Shown: one piece after another, positions 1 through 6,316 of the stretch | Layout: the number at the start of each line of letters is the position of its first letter | How positions within the stretch are numbered: the first letter of the stretch is position 1 | Assembly: GCA_003567575.1 (NCBI GenBank) | Contig: PWZG01000270.1 | Span: 1-6,459 of the forward strand | Direction: 5' to 3' | Length of the DNA stretch: 6,459 nucleotides | Origin: PVC group bacterium | GTDB taxonomy: Bacteria > Verrucomicrobiota > Kiritimatiellia > CAIKKV01 > PXCX01 | Made by a program: the position numbers and the translations under genes | The notes under the pieces: generated by a model | Seen by the model: the letters and a program-made list of their open reading frames with translations, nothing else | What the model was told of the DNA's origin: nothing | Database searches by the model: none

Positions 1-1564
1 AGGGCAACCCTTCACGACCTAAGTTATCCTGACGCGAACGGTAAATCCCGCCGCGACCGCCGTATCCCGCCCCCGCGGCGGTGCCGCTGGTGGATTGTCC
101 GTCGCCATGATCGTAGGCGTATCCCCGGCCGTTCGCATTGATGCCGCCCTGCGCGGCCACCGAAAGACTGCCGGCAACACAGCGTACCGTGCCGCCGTCA
201 TACGGATGCGCCACCGGGATCAACCAGGAATCCGCGCCAAGGGTCAGCGCGCCCGTGATATTCAGTTCGGCGCCGAATCCGTCCACATTACCCTCGCCGC
301 TGATCAGGGTAAGGATGCCGCCATCCTCCAGCGTAAGCTGAGCGGCGTCGAACCGCGTTTTCGGCGTTTCCGCGACCGTGCCCAGCGTCAGGCGCGCACC
401 CGATCCAAGGACCGCGGAATTGGTCACGAAAAGCTTGAAACCCGGTTGCGCCAGCGTAAAGTCATTATTCTCGATCGTTAAGGAATCCACGCGCCATTCG
501 TCGATCGCGCCGCCGAAATACAGCCGGATACCATCGAAACGCGGATCGGTCAGCGTTTCGGACAACAATCCGGTATCCGGGAGCCAAAGCGTACCGTGTT
601 CCGCGCCGACCCACCATTTATGATCGTCCATGTCTTCTCTTTCGATCCAGGACCATCCCCGGCGGGCCGTAAACCGCACGGCGCATTCGGGATCAAGTTG
701 CGTATAATCGACGGCGATTCGCCCGCCGGCGCCGGCGCCGGCGGGTACGCCGTGAGAATCGTCAACACTACCGCCGCGCGCGCGCAACTGACCGCTGGAC
801 GATCCGCCAAAGGTACCGCAAATCAGGTAAATCGATCCGCCGGAACCCGCCGCAACCCAGCCATGCGTATCGCCCTTCCCGTCGACATCAATCATACCGT
901 CAATCGTGAGCTGTCCACCGGCTTGGATCAAGACGGCGCCGCCCCCGCTATTCCCTTGGGTCCCGTACGACGAATTCAGTCTGCCGCCGCTGCCCGGCGC
1001 CATCGGCGCGTTGGTTACGCCATAGGCGGGGCCACCCACACCGAATTCGCCGCGATCCCGGCGTCCGCCGCGGCCACCATGCCCTGAACCGTTCGAATCA
1101 TTTATGGCCACGCCTTCTCCGAATCCGGGAGCATATCCGCGTCCGACGGCGTCAATCACCGCATTCGTACCGAGATAAAAATCGTTTCCGCAAACGATCC
1201 AGACCCGGTTCGACATCTGGATATCGGTAAACGCCGGCGGCAGGGTCACCGTGCTGTCGCCATCCAAAGATACGCCGTCGGCCCGCAGCCGGGTCGTCCA
1301 GTTACTGAACGTCAGCGTGCCGCCGGTCATGTGAAACGAGGACAATTCAGCCGTCTGGTTGGTCAACAATACAGAACCGGATGCGATCACGGCGCTGTCC
1401 CCGACATCCGGCACGCCCGGCTGAACATTGGTGTCTTCCCAGTTGGCGGGATTGAACCAGTCGGCATCTTCTACGCCGGTCCAGGTATAGGTTTCGGCAT
1501 TGACCATGAAGGGAATTACCGCGAGAAAAAAGAGACCGACGGAACGAACAATTCTTGTGAGCAT
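1..1564 (-). CDS. Secreted glycine-rich repeat protein (autotransporter-associated beta-strand type), 3' end beyond window
   Basis: The frame is open from the ATG at 1564 to the left edge, giving 521 codons with no stop, so the protein is longer than shown. Residues 1-23 form a typical Sec signal peptide (Arg at 4 and 7, a hydrophobic core, likely cleavage after VNA). Next comes TYTWTG at 25-30 and ANW at 40-42, an opening common in large secreted beta-strand proteins of Verrucomicrobiota and relatives. Residues about 133-287 are a glycine-rich module: GRGYA, GHGGRGG, GGGAVLIQAGG, GSGGSIYL and GAGAGGRIAVDY. After a non-glycine stretch rich in short beta-strand patterns (about 290-465), a second module begins at about 472 (GGINANGRGYA, then GYGGRGG) and is cut by the window edge. 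A parallel beta-helix or beta-sandwich surface protein is likely; no catalytic motif is seen. Start choice is supported by a strong ribosome binding site and a promoter. The anchor type cannot be known because the C-terminus is missing. Confidence 0.8.
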   Translation of the reverse strand, partial: MLTRIVRSVGLFFLAVIPFMVNAETYTWTGVEDADWFNPANWEDTNVQPGVPDVGDSAVIASGSVLLTNQTAELSSFHMTGGTLTFSNWTTRLRADGVSLDGDSTVTLPPAFTDIQMSNRVWIVCGNDFYLGTNAVIDAVGRGYAPGFGEGVAINDSNGSGHGGRGGRRDRGEFGVGGPAYGVTNAPMAPGSGGRLNSSYGTQGNSGGGAVLIQAGGQLTIDGMIDVDGKGDTHGWVAAGSGGSIYLICGTFGGSSSGQLRARGGSVDDSHGVPAGAGAGGRIAVDYTQLDPECAVRFTARRGWSWIEREDMDDHKWWVGAEHGTLWLPDTGLLSETLTDPRFDGIRLYFGGAIDEWRVDSLTIENNDFTLAQPGFKLFVTNSAVLGSGARLTLGTVAETPKTRFDAAQLTLEDGGILTLISGEGNVDGFGAELNITGALTLGADSWLIPVAHPYDGGTVRCVAGSLSVAAQGGINANGRGYAYDHGDGQSTSGTAAGAGYGGRGGIYRSRQDNLGREGLP

Positions 1565-1571
1565 CACGATT

Positions 1572-1577
1572 CCTCCT
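1572..1577 (-). promoter_or_regulatory. Shine-Dalgarno site of the glycine-rich protein
   Basis: On the minus strand this reads AGGAGG, a perfect anti-16S match, followed by seven bases and the ATG at 1564. It fixes the start of the secreted glycine-rich protein and is the strongest ribosome binding site in the window. Confidence 0.8.
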
Positions 1578-1590
1578 GTGTTTGAGAGAC

Positions 1591-1619
1591 ATCATATCAG
1601 ACCGCAAGCGATCGTTCAA
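1591..1619 (-). promoter_or_regulatory. Sigma70-type promoter for the glycine-rich protein
   Basis: On the minus strand TTGAAC (1619-1614) and TATGAT (1596-1591) are separated by exactly 17 bases. The -10 matches five of six consensus bases and the -35 four of six. Transcription would start around 1584, leaving a leader of only about 20 bases that consists largely of the Shine-Dalgarno site. The position, in the short gap between two genes on the same strand, suggests the glycine-rich gene is transcribed independently of the upstream propeller gene. Prediction by eye only. Confidence 0.5.
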
Positions 1620-1646
1620 TGTCCCAAAACCGCCGACTCAAATTTT

Positions 1647-1670
1647 GCGCAATACGGTTTACCTTTGCGC
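1647..1670 (-). terminator. Hairpin directly after the propeller gene, possible terminator
   Basis: An inverted repeat GCGCAA / TTGCGC with a 12-base loop lies one base after the TAG stop of the Asp-box gene; a further GGT-AA-ACC pairing is possible inside the loop. The minus-strand sequence after the stem is AAAATTTG, not a real U-tract, so termination would be weak. It could equally be an mRNA 3'-end stabiliser. Confidence 0.35.
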
Positions 1671-1671
1671 C

Positions 1672-3093
1672 CTAAAAAAGCCATGGACCCATGGGTTCTT
1701 CATTCCGTTTAGAAATCCGGGCCGTCCAGAAACCGGATTTCGCGGAGGGATCCGCGCCGCCCGCGTTGACGGCGGCATCCGTAACCCGGAAACTGAGCAG
1801 GCAATGCCATTGTCCGTCGGCCAGCCGTACCGTGTTGGCCAGCGGATGATCGATTTTCCAGACATTATCCATGGCTAAGGGTTGCCGGGCGGCATTCCGT
1901 CGCGCCGGACCGAATTGTTTGTTGGCATCCAGCAAGACAATCGGCGCTTCGACATCGGTGCGGTCCGCGCTCAGCGGCCACAGAAAAAGTTTGTCGCGCC
2001 AGTGCGTGGAAGGAATGGTCCGGCCTTTGGAATCCGTGCCGGATTGATACGGGTTCGCGGTGATGAACGGATCGCCGCCCGCCGTCCGATTCAGAACCAC
2101 CGGCGTCGCGTTGCGCATGCGCGGTAAATGCAGAACGCTTGTCCATGTCTTGCCGTTGTCGGAGGAACGATACACACGGAAATGTTCGTAGGTGTTTTCC
2201 ATGCCGTCGTACACCGAGCCCGCCGGTTCCTTCATTCCTTTGCCGCGCACCGCCATCAACAGGGCGCCGTCGCGGTCGCGGACCAGCGAAGGTTCCATGG
2301 CCAGGTCCGGCGGGGTGACCGGAATGATCGCGGCCGGTTGCCAGCCGTCCCTGCCGAACCGCCAGCGGCAGAAACAAGAACCGACATTCCGGCCCAGGCG
2401 TGCATCACCATGCGGATGTCCGGTCGCGATCCGCGGCGAGTTCGGGGTATCCCCGGGGGCGACCGGTCCGGCCACGACGCCGGAAATCAGATCGGTCCCA
2501 TCCGGCAAGGCGGTGGAAAGACCATGACCGATCCGCAAATAATCCGGATGGATTTCGCTGCCCTGAAAACGGCGGCGTCCGGTGACTCGCAGTGTCTGTC
2601 CGTCAAACCGGAGTTGGATCAATTCCCTGAAGCCGTACTGATTCTGCTTATCGGCGGGTTGGACAACCGGTTCCGCCAGACAACTTCCATGGCCGCCGAA
2701 GACAAACCCGGTGCCGGCCGCCGGATGCGGGCTGCCGTCGGGCAACAACGCGCCCAGCGGCACGAAGCCTCCGGTCAACATGATGCAACGCGTATGCAGC
2801 TTGCGACCGGTCACGGGATGTACTGCTTCCTCGCTGCGCGAAAGCGCAACGGCATTGCGCGCATCCAGATTGTCCGGGTGGTCGCAAAGGATGGCATCGG
2901 TCCCGTCCTCGAAATCCACGACGGCGTGACCGGTTATGCGGCGATTGACGATGGCCGCCACCTGTGTCGGTGAAACCTGCAGAAAGGAGCCGTAACCGTA
3001 TACGGTTTGCCATTGGTTCGAGGTCAAGAAAGGCGTCGCCAGCCGTGGCCCCGTCAATTTGATCCGCCAAGTGGTGTCTTTGGATTGTGTCAT
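1672..3093 (-). CDS. Asp-box (BNR) beta-propeller protein, sialidase-like fold, no signal peptide
   Basis: This encodes 473 residues from the ATG at 3093. The clearest mark is one perfect Asp-box, SSDNGKTW at residues 310-317, of the S-x-D-x-G-x-T-W form that sits on turns of sialidase-type beta-propellers. A second recognisable blade is MEPSLVRDRDGALLMAVRG at about 266-284, resembling the 'EPS.V...DGRLLM..R' strand of sialidase-family proteins. The length suits a single six-bladed propeller. I see no convincing FRIP motif or full arginine triad, so true sialidase activity is not supported; it may be a glycosidase of unknown specificity or a non-catalytic propeller. The N-terminus (MTQSKDTTWRIKLTG) is hydrophilic with no signal sequence or membrane segment, so the protein should be cytoplasmic. 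A TTG at 3108 would add five residues, but the ATG has GGAG (3103-3106) nine bases upstream and is preferred. The nearest upstream gene is over 300 bases away. Confidence 0.82.
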   Translation of the reverse strand: MTQSKDTTWRIKLTGPRLATPFLTSNQWQTVYGYGSFLQVSPTQVAAIVNRRITGHAVVDFEDGTDAILCDHPDNLDARNAVALSRSEEAVHPVTGRKLHTRCIMLTGGFVPLGALLPDGSPHPAAGTGFVFGGHGSCLAEPVVQPADKQNQYGFRELIQLRFDGQTLRVTGRRRFQGSEIHPDYLRIGHGLSTALPDGTDLISGVVAGPVAPGDTPNSPRIATGHPHGDARLGRNVGSCFCRWRFGRDGWQPAAIIPVTPPDLAMEPSLVRDRDGALLMAVRGKGMKEPAGSVYDGMENTYEHFRVYRSSDNGKTWTSVLHLPRMRNATPVVLNRTAGGDPFITANPYQSGTDSKGRTIPSTHWRDKLFLWPLSADRTDVEAPIVLLDANKQFGPARRNAARQPLAMDNVWKIDHPLANTVRLADGQWHCLLSFRVTDAAVNAGGADPSAKSGFWTARISKRNEEPMGPWLF

Positions 3094-3219
3094 AATTCCG
3101 GTCTCCAAGTATTTCGTTCGCGTCGTTCAAGTCTTCGTATCCAAGGATTGTCCGCGGAGTCTGGTCCCGTGTGCCGATCGCTGCGTTTGGATCGAACGGT
3201 AAATTCCGCGAACTCAAAG

Positions 3220-3248
3220 AAAATACATCAAATCAGCAGAGGTTGCAA
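3220..3248 (-). promoter_or_regulatory. Weak promoter candidate for the propeller gene
   Basis: On the minus strand TTGCAA (3248-3243) and TATTTT (3225-3220) are 17 bases apart, each matching four of six consensus bases. Transcription would start near 3213, giving a leader of about 120 bases. It lies in the most AT-rich part of the gap, which favours it, but the match is modest. Confidence 0.25.
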
Positions 3249-3312
3249 TCGTCGAATCCATAGTCACCGACGCCGAAACGAAACGGTGGCATGGCGATTG
3301 AGAAAGACTACG

Positions 3313-3340
3313 ACTGCAGACTGCAGACCACAGACCACGC
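3313..3340 (+). repeat. Degenerate heptamer tandem repeat
   Basis: Four consecutive 7-base units read ACTGCAG, ACTGCAG, ACCACAG, ACCACGC. The first two are identical; the others keep the A-C-n-n-C frame. It lies outside any supported gene, between the GH43 fragment and the propeller gene. It looks like a simple-sequence expansion and not a protein binding array, though direct-repeat operators cannot be excluded. Confidence 0.6.
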
Positions 3341-3404
3341 GCGGCGCCACGGACGCCAGACGTAACCATGTTCGAACGAACCTTCATTGAGGAGTTCGCT
3401 AAGA

Positions 3405-3629
3405 TCAGCCATCCATTCCGTTCAAATTCCAGCGATCATGCCATTCAACATACGCCTGCTTGCCGTTCAACCGCAAAGGCAGCCAGACATACCGGGAGTC
3501 GCGAAGGTTTTCAGGGTAACAGCGGTCGGCCATAACGATCGCTTGCCCCGGACGTCCGGCAAGCGGCAGCACGTAGGCAATCTGTGAATCGAAGTTGCGG
3601 GCGACGCGATCCGCCGCTCCCGTTAACGG
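3405..3629 (-). pseudogene. Orphan C-terminal fragment of a GH43-type glycoside hydrolase
   Basis: A 74-codon open stretch ends in TGA at 3405-3407 and is closed upstream by an in-frame TAA at 3630-3632. It has no start codon at its head. It reads as the C-terminus of a family 43-type glycosyl hydrolase: FDSQIAYVLPL at residues 13-23, MADR at 33-36, PENLRDSRYVWLPL at 39-52 and VEWHDRWNL at 61-69. The 'SQ..YVLP...MADRW.P.NL.DSRYVWLPL...G.P.I.WHD.WDL' pattern is a familiar end of such enzymes. The five-bladed catalytic propeller is missing, so it cannot be active. Cys at 37, where the family usually has Trp, is one base away (TGT from TGG) and hints at early decay; otherwise the tail is well preserved, suggesting recent truncation. 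The break coincides with the repeat element and the DUF4838 stop. The family name rests on motif recognition. Confidence 0.72.
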
Positions 3630-3638
3630 TTACTAATT

Positions 3639-3663
3639 GTCTCAAAACTGTCTCTCCCTGCGC
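3639..3663 (+). repeat. Left terminal inverted repeat of the MITE-like element
   Basis: It begins GTCTCAAAACTGTCTC and ends CCTGCGC. It pairs with the reverse complement of 3774-3798 at 20 of 25 positions; the five differences are at positions 7, 8, 10, 17 and 18. Two GTCTC boxes six bases apart may be transposase contacts (inference). Confidence 0.75.
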
Positions 3664-3677
3664 AGCAGAACGGCGGA

Positions 3678-3705
3678 GACCGCCGTCTCCATCCTTGTGG
3701 AGCCG
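3678..3705 (+). repeat. 28-base hairpin unit 1 of the element core
   Basis: It starts GACCGCCGTCTCCA and ends TGGAGCCG. CGTCTCCA pairs with TGGAGCCG in seven of eight positions around the loop TCCTTG. It matches unit 2 at 26 of 28 bases, both differences being in the loop. A second fold, GGCGG-AGA-CCGCC (3672-3684), competes with its 5' side. Confidence 0.75.
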
Positions 3706-3707
3706 AA

Positions 3708-3735
3708 GACCGCCGTCTCCATTCTTCTGGAGCCG
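3708..3735 (+). repeat. 28-base hairpin unit 2 of the element core
   Basis: This is a tandem copy of unit 1 separated by two bases (AA), with the same stem but loop TTCTTC. It is followed by GCCGCCTGCCCGCCCG, a tail also present after the single unit in the copy at 6417-6443, so unit 1 is likely the extra duplicate. Confidence 0.75.
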
Positions 3736-3773
3736 GCCGCCTGCCCGCCCGCGGCGGGTCCTCGGCCGGACGA

Positions 3774-3798
3774 GCGCAGGTCGAGACAATAATGAGAC
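3774..3798 (-). repeat. Right terminal inverted repeat of the MITE-like element
   Basis: On the minus strand it begins GTCTCATTATTGTCTC and ends CCTGCGC, keeping the same paired GTCTC boxes as the left end. It lies immediately downstream of the DUF4838 stop codon and would be transcribed as the first part of its 3' untranslated region. Confidence 0.75.
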
Positions 3799-3800
3799 GG

Positions 3801-6218
3801 TTACTCCCACGGCTTCCAATCCGGATCGTGTGGCGACCACAACATGGCGGGCGCCAGGAGACCGCCGGTACCCAGTTCGCCCAGGCGGTCGTTGATCACC
3901 TTGACCACCACCCAGTTTTCGCCACCATAGTTCAAGGTATCGGTCGGATCCATGTCGAACGGCAGAAAGGTTCCCGGTACGCCGGGCAACCCGTGTTTCG
4001 GTTCGCGACTGGTACCGAGATATTCTCCATTGACCCATACCTTGGCCCAGGTATCTACCGCGCCGACCCAGAGATAGACGGGTCGGCCCTCGAATTCCGC
4101 CGGCACCTCGAATTTTGCACGATACCAGCCGGCAGCCTTGTAGTAATGCAATCCCTGATCCGACCAACTACGCGACGAGGTTTTCATCGGCTGCCAGTTG
4201 CCGCCCAGTTCGCCGGGACGCTGCCAGCCGCCGATTTCACCTATATCGGCCGGATCGAGCAAAAAGTCCCATTGGTCAGGAAGCGCCGCCACCAAGTCGC
4301 CGCGCGCCACCGTACGGTCATATCCCTGGGCTACGGTATGCCGGAAGAAACGCGAGAAATAGTTCCCGCCGACATCCGGACGGTGCCGCCAATGGAGCGC
4401 GCGATGCATGTGTTGATTGGCGCGCGCACCGGTTAAATGCTCGCCTTCCAGCAAGAGTTCCGAAAGCATGATGCTGTGTTCGTCGAATTCCTGCATCTGT
4501 TCATGCGCGACTTCGAAATCATGACGGTTGCGCGCCTTGATCATATCCAGAAACAAATCCATACGCCGATATCCTTCACGGATCAGGTGTACCCGTTCGG
4601 CATAAAGATTCGGCGGCCCGTCATCATCCGGTTCGGGAGCGCGTCCGGTCAATCCCCGCAACCGATCGCGCCATCCGCCGCGGTCACCGCGTTCGGCCAG
4701 ATCGGCAGCTTCATCGAGTAGCGCGCGCAAGGCGTCCCGCCGTGGATGATTTTTGAAGATCGGGAAATAAACGTAACTCGATCCGGTAAAATACGGCGTA
4801 TCACGAAAGGCGGCTTCGAGTTGTTCGTGGTATTGCCGCATCGGCGCTTCGGCCGGTCCGTAGAACTTGGTGTAAAAATCGTCGAGTAACGCATCGACAT
4901 CCGTATTCACATCCCACATCACTTTCGAGGCCAGATAAAGCGTCAGCGGACTGGTGGCCCATGACTGGCGGATCACTTCGACGCGGAACACGTTGACACC
5001 GCGCTCGTGCAATGCGGGCACCTCGTTGCGCAGACGATCGATCTGCGAGAGCGGGAAATTCACGCAAGCCAGGTTGTTGTAGTATCCGCGATAATACATC
5101 TCATGATACCCGCGCTTTTGCCATTCGTTGATCAACCAGCGCAATCCGTGACGGTCGGGACTCATGGGGTTGTCCATGCCGCGGATGCGGTCCATGGCAA
5201 TCGGCGCCAGCACGCCGACAATGCGCGGATTCATCTCGATCGCCGGCGGCATCATGTAATGGGAATAGACATACCAGACAATGTGCAGCTCGGGATAATC
5301 GTCTTCCAGCGCATTCAGGATTTGATTGAAAAACCAGATATAGCGGTCGGTCATCGATTCCGCGCCGTAGAACGGATCCATCACGCCTTGATCCAATGCC
5401 CGGCAATCCTCGCACTGACAATATCCGCCGCCGTCGTGGGGTCCCATGGCGACGTACAGCGGTTCCGCGGTCGCTGCATAACTGTCTCGAATCGACGCGA
5501 CCACGGCATCCAGCGCGCCGGGCGCATGGCCGCCCGACAAACAGGTCTGGCGGCCGGTCCCCGCCGGCGGATTGCCCGGGAATCCATGTCGTCCGGTGGG
5601 ACGCACCTGGCCGAACGGTGCCCGGTTGCGGCGTGACCAGTCCGTATTGTCGTGAATGTTTTGCAACGTGAAATAGTCCATTGACGGAACCGAAACGGTT
5701 TCCTGATGCCGTATCCGGACCGTCGTCATGTCGGGGATCACGCGGCCGAGTTCGCCCGGAATAAACCAACGAACCCCCAATTGCTCCAACAGTTCGTAGG
5801 CTCCGAACAAGGTTCCGTCTTCGCGTAAGCCGCGAATCGCGATGCCCGCGTCGGTCACGCGTAGCGCAAACGACGACGGATTATCGCCCATGGCGCGCAC
5901 CGCGTCTTCGAGCGCGGCATCGGCGGCGGCGCCGATGCGTACCGGCAGCATGCCGGCCGGCAAATCGCCCTCCTCAACCACCGCCAATTCGGCGCCGCTC
6001 ATCAACTGGATATGTTCCACCAACTCGTCGGCGGCGCGCTGTTCGTGATCGCGCGGCGAGTCCGGCAACACGATCACCGCCAGCGGCCGACCTTCATCGA
6101 CCAGCGTCACGCGATCCATGGCCGCCGTCAATCCCGCGTATCCCATCCAACCGGCAATCATCCCGGCAATGATTCGTTTACCATGGGTGAACCTGCAATC
6201 CATTTTTTTTCGACTCAT
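3801..6218 (-). CDS. Exported DUF4838-type glycoside hydrolase-like protein with C-terminal galactose-binding-like domain
   Basis: This encodes 805 residues from the ATG at 6218. The first 34 residues have a basic start, a hydrophobic stretch (IIAGMIAGWMGYAGLTAA) and a likely cleavage site near 31-33, so it is Sec-exported; the Cys at 8 is not in a lipobox. Residues about 36-165 resemble the N-terminal domain of alpha-glucuronidases and hexosaminidases (AADELVEHIQLMSGAEL; GTLFGAYELLEQLGVRWFIPGE). Residues about 178-470 form the DUF4838 core, with PHDGGGYCQCEDC at 260-272 and SWATSPLTLYLASKVMWD at about 419-436. A helical stretch follows (about 490-640), then a beta-sandwich (about 650-795) with WYRAKFEVP and VWVNGEYLG, as in GH2-type sugar-binding or galactose-binding domains. 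It probably acts on polysaccharide outside the cytoplasm; substrate and catalytic residues are unknown. An in-frame ATG at 6254 would add 12 residues, but the one at 6218 has the better-placed ribosome site and signal peptide. The segment 200-232 seems shorter than usual for the family. Flanked on both sides by copies of one repeat element. Confidence 0.85.
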   Translation of the reverse strand: MSRKKMDCRFTHGKRIIAGMIAGWMGYAGLTAAMDRVTLVDEGRPLAVIVLPDSPRDHEQRAADELVEHIQLMSGAELAVVEEGDLPAGMLPVRIGAAADAALEDAVRAMGDNPSSFALRVTDAGIAIRGLREDGTLFGAYELLEQLGVRWFIPGELGRVIPDMTTVRIRHQETVSVPSMDYFTLQNIHDNTDWSRRNRAPFGQVRPTGRHGFPGNPPAGTGRQTCLSGGHAPGALDAVVASIRDSYAATAEPLYVAMGPHDGGGYCQCEDCRALDQGVMDPFYGAESMTDRYIWFFNQILNALEDDYPELHIVWYVYSHYMMPPAIEMNPRIVGVLAPIAMDRIRGMDNPMSPDRHGLRWLINEWQKRGYHEMYYRGYYNNLACVNFPLSQIDRLRNEVPALHERGVNVFRVEVIRQSWATSPLTLYLASKVMWDVNTDVDALLDDFYTKFYGPAEAPMRQYHEQLEAAFRDTPYFTGSSYVYFPIFKNHPRRDALRALLDEAADLAERGDRGGWRDRLRGLTGRAPEPDDDGPPNLYAERVHLIREGYRRMDLFLDMIKARNRHDFEVAHEQMQEFDEHSIMLSELLLEGEHLTGARANQHMHRALHWRHRPDVGGNYFSRFFRHTVAQGYDRTVARGDLVAALPDQWDFLLDPADIGEIGGWQRPGELGGNWQPMKTSSRSWSDQGLHYYKAAGWYRAKFEVPAEFEGRPVYLWVGAVDTWAKVWVNGEYLGTSREPKHGLPGVPGTFLPFDMDPTDTLNYGGENWVVVKVINDRLGELGTGGLLAPAMLWSPHDPDWKPWE

Positions 6219-6227
6219 CTTCCCTGT

Positions 6228-6232
6228 CTCCT
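6228..6232 (-). promoter_or_regulatory. Shine-Dalgarno site deciding the DUF4838 start
   Basis: The minus strand reads AGGAG nine bases before the ATG at 6218. It lies inside the alternative frame extension from 6254, and that upstream ATG has no comparable site, so the internal start is preferred. Confidence 0.55.
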
Positions 6233-6286
6233 GATTGATTGCTTGACTGACCATAACACCTGACCCAGTAAGGGCAGAATCATTTC

Positions 6287-6305
6287 CGAAGGCAACGAAC
6301 CTTCG
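6287..6305. other. Small inverted repeat in the DUF4838 leader
   Basis: CGAAGG and CCTTCG form a perfect six-base stem around a seven-base loop, about 70 bases upstream of the start codon. It could be a leader hairpin or a dyad operator. I could not identify a convincing promoter between here and the repeat element. Confidence 0.35.
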
Positions 6306-6316
6306 ATCCTCCCTCT

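Larger units (their letters stand above)
3094..3404. other. Intergenic gap upstream of the propeller gene
   Basis: I see no convincing gene on either strand here. A minus-strand frame starting with TTG at 3217 runs into the propeller gene in the wrong frame and has no family likeness. The gap holds a heptamer repeat (3313-3340), a weak promoter candidate (3220-3248) and the leader of the propeller gene. Confidence 0.55.
3635..3798. mobile_element. MITE-like non-coding element, complete copy
   Basis: About 163 bases bounded by imperfect terminal inverted repeats of 25 bases (3639-3663 and 3774-3798), identical at 20 of 25 positions. Both ends carry GTCTC-N6-GTCTC and both finish inward with CCTGCGC. 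The 9-bp sequence ACGGTTACT occurs directly outside each end (3626-3634 and 3797-3805, the latter overlapping the last two bases of the right repeat), as expected for a target-site duplication. The interior is GC-rich with hairpins and encodes no transposase. It shares its left end and core with the partial copy at 6366-6459. A miniature inverted-repeat element mobilised in trans is the best reading; the parent transposase family is unknown. Lying just after the DUF4838 stop, it may also act as a terminator or 3'-end structure for that mRNA. Confidence 0.7.

Noticed and set aside
720..790. Alternating GC tract that might form unusual DNA structure
   Set aside because: It is explained by Ala-Gly and Arg-Ala codons of the glycine-rich protein, and no non-coding role is indicated.
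596..1087. Plus-strand open frame of 163 codons opposite the glycine-rich gene
   Set aside because: It is a mirror of the GC-rich glycine codons on the other strand; composition is low complexity and no motif is seen.
2128..2973. Long plus-strand open frame of 281 codons opposite the propeller gene
   Set aside because: It lies wholly antisense to a gene with a clear Asp-box, is rich in Arg, His and Ala as expected of a shadow frame, and matches no family I know.
2648..3217. Minus-strand frame starting upstream of the propeller gene
   Set aside because: It begins with TTG, overlaps the propeller gene in another frame for most of its length and shows no family likeness.
3678..3735. Possible CRISPR array
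   Set aside because: There are only two tandem units separated by two bases, with no spacers of normal length and no cas genes. The units belong to a hairpin-rich element.
3511..4167. Minus-strand frame of 218 codons with repeated GDGGLR
   Set aside because: It runs out of frame through the end of the DUF4838 gene, the repeat element and part of the GH43 tail. The peptide repeat is only the hairpin unit translated.
5007..5636. Plus-strand open frame of 209 codons opposite the DUF4838 gene
   Set aside because: It is antisense to the conserved DUF4838 core, with no domain likeness and no ribosome site of note.
6219..6254. Longer DUF4838 protein starting at the ATG at 6254
   Set aside because: The added 12 residues sit before the signal peptide, have no good ribosome site, and cover the site that serves the ATG at 6218.
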